The notes under the pieces are model-generated. The model made no database searches. It saw nothing but the letters and a program-made list of their open reading frames with translations, and was not told where the DNA came from. Of a DNA stretch of 64,000 nucleotides, positions 63,336-64,000 are shown one piece after another. The DNA is from Acinetobacter equi (GTDB lineage Bacteria; Pseudomonadota; Gammaproteobacteria; Pseudomonadales; Moraxellaceae). Each line of letters opens with the position of its first letter. Within the stretch, counting starts at the first letter, position 1. The stretch covers positions 2,046,001 through 2,110,000 of the forward strand of contig NZ_CP012808.1 of NCBI RefSeq assembly GCF_001307195.1. The letters are read 5' to 3'. A program made the position numbers and the translations under genes.

Positions 63336-64000
63336 TAGATGATCTAGCTCAGCATCCTCAAAGTTATGAGTTTATTCAGTCTGTACGATTGTTAAGACAT
63401 GCACCATCAGCAGTTGCTAAAATGAAGTGGCATGAGGACTTTCTATTTGAAAGTTCTTTCAATTTAAACTTTCCAATTTCAGAAATTGAGTCACTTGAGA
63501 TTGGAGAAAAAAAGAATTCCATTACTAATTTAATTACTGGATTAACTGGAATACAAGGTGTCTTACCCTACGTTTATACAAATAAGGTACGATTACTTTC
63601 AAGACAACAAAAGCAAGAAATTAAAGATTTTATAAATTTATTTAATCACAAATTAGTTGCTCAGTATGTAGAGTCCAGTCTTTCATATAATTTGCCAGTT
63701 TTATATGAAATTAGTTCTGAAAATTATTATTTAAAGTTTTTACATTCCTTAAATGGTTATGTTTCTGAACATCATAATGATCATGATTTAGATGATTATT
63801 TTGCTGAGTTTGCTGGTTTGATGCAAGGGCAAAATAATAATGCTCATGCGGTTAGAACAATTCTTAATTCAATTTTTTCACAAAAAATTGAAATAGAAGA
63901 GTTTGTTGAAGAAAAATTTCATTTAGATAATTCACAACGTACAAGCTTAGGAAGTGGAAGTTCTTTACTTGGTGTAAATACATTTTGTGGAACAACGATT
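63299..64000 (+). CDS. tssG: Type VI secretion baseplate protein TssG, partial
   Basis: First 234 codons; the gene leaves the window at its right edge. Starts MRAERWWKEASVIDDLAQHP with QSYEFIQSVRLLRH, then NLITGLTGIQGVLPYVYTNK, the LTG-x-G-PLP-like block of TssG. ATG 63299 follows GAGGAGG (63284-63290). The long overlap with tssF implies coupled translation of these two wedge partners. Confidence 0.93.
   Translation, partial: MRAERWWKEASVIDDLAQHPQSYEFIQSVRLLRHAPSAVAKMKWHEDFLFESSFNLNFPISEIESLEIGEKKNSITNLITGLTGIQGVLPYVYTNKVRLLSRQQKQEIKDFINLFNHKLVAQYVESSLSYNLPVLYEISSENYYLKFLHSLNGYVSEHHNDHDLDDYFAEFAGLMQGQNNNAHAVRTILNSIFSQKIEIEEFVEEKFHLDNSQRTSLGSGSSLLGVNTFCGTTI

Overview
The window is chromosomal DNA from a strongly AT-rich gammaproteobacterium, almost certainly an Acinetobacter (Moraxellaceae). 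Support comes from the gene neighbourhoods (tsaD divergent from rpsU-yqeY; dnaE-trmJ-cysE; prmA-DUF3426-fis-purH-purD), the AT-rich codon use, and above all a type VI secretion (T6SS) locus of the Acinetobacter kind, with a tagX-like M15 peptidase at one end and an asaA-like gene opening the opposite arm. The species cannot be fixed by eye. No insertion sequence, prophage, CRISPR array or replication origin was seen.

Layout. 1-3781: yejABEF-type peptide ABC importer, with yejE broken by a one-base frameshift in a G run. 4049-5344: a lipoprotein and a YiiX-like amidase carrying an internal stop and a replaced active-site His. 5500-5915: four identical tRNA-Glu(UUC) genes behind one near-consensus promoter. 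6273-15918: bepA-like protease, GFA protein, yqeY and rpsU divergent from tsaD, an acyl-CoA-dehydrogenase-like flavoenzyme, mutS and an outer-membrane barrel. 15990-24364: two lipoproteins, then dnaE-trmJ-cysE. 25270-28186: methionine importer metQ / metN-metI, whose metN leader folds into a terminator-like hairpin. 28612-34124: purine genes purH and purD downstream of prmA-DUF3426-fis. 34338-35403: two tandem secreted four-cysteine paralogs of unknown function. 35660-44009: mnmG, a frameshifted ADP-ribosylglycohydrolase, an MhpT-like transporter, a luciferase-like oxidoreductase, a glycine-zipper protein and prfA-prmC. 44052-49737: a small unknown protein, a Bcr/CflA-type efflux gene divergent from a TetR regulator, a MoeB/ThiF-like protein, an ABC1 kinase, folB and a divergent folK. 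49833-64000: T6SS.

The T6SS is built as two divergent arms around a 387-bp AT-rich control region. Leftward, tssH(clpV)-tssA-tssK-tssL-unknown membrane protein-tagX are packed with gaps of 1-12 bp. Rightward, asaA-tssB-tssC-hcp-tssE-tssF-tssG runs off the window; a strong terminator directly after hcp probably lowers expression of the baseplate genes relative to Hcp. tssM, tagF, vgrG and effectors are not in the window.

Three genes are disrupted (yejE, the yiiX-like gene, the ADP-ribosylglycohydrolase). Two are one-base indels that could be sequencing errors; the third has two independent-looking C-to-T type changes and looks like real decay.
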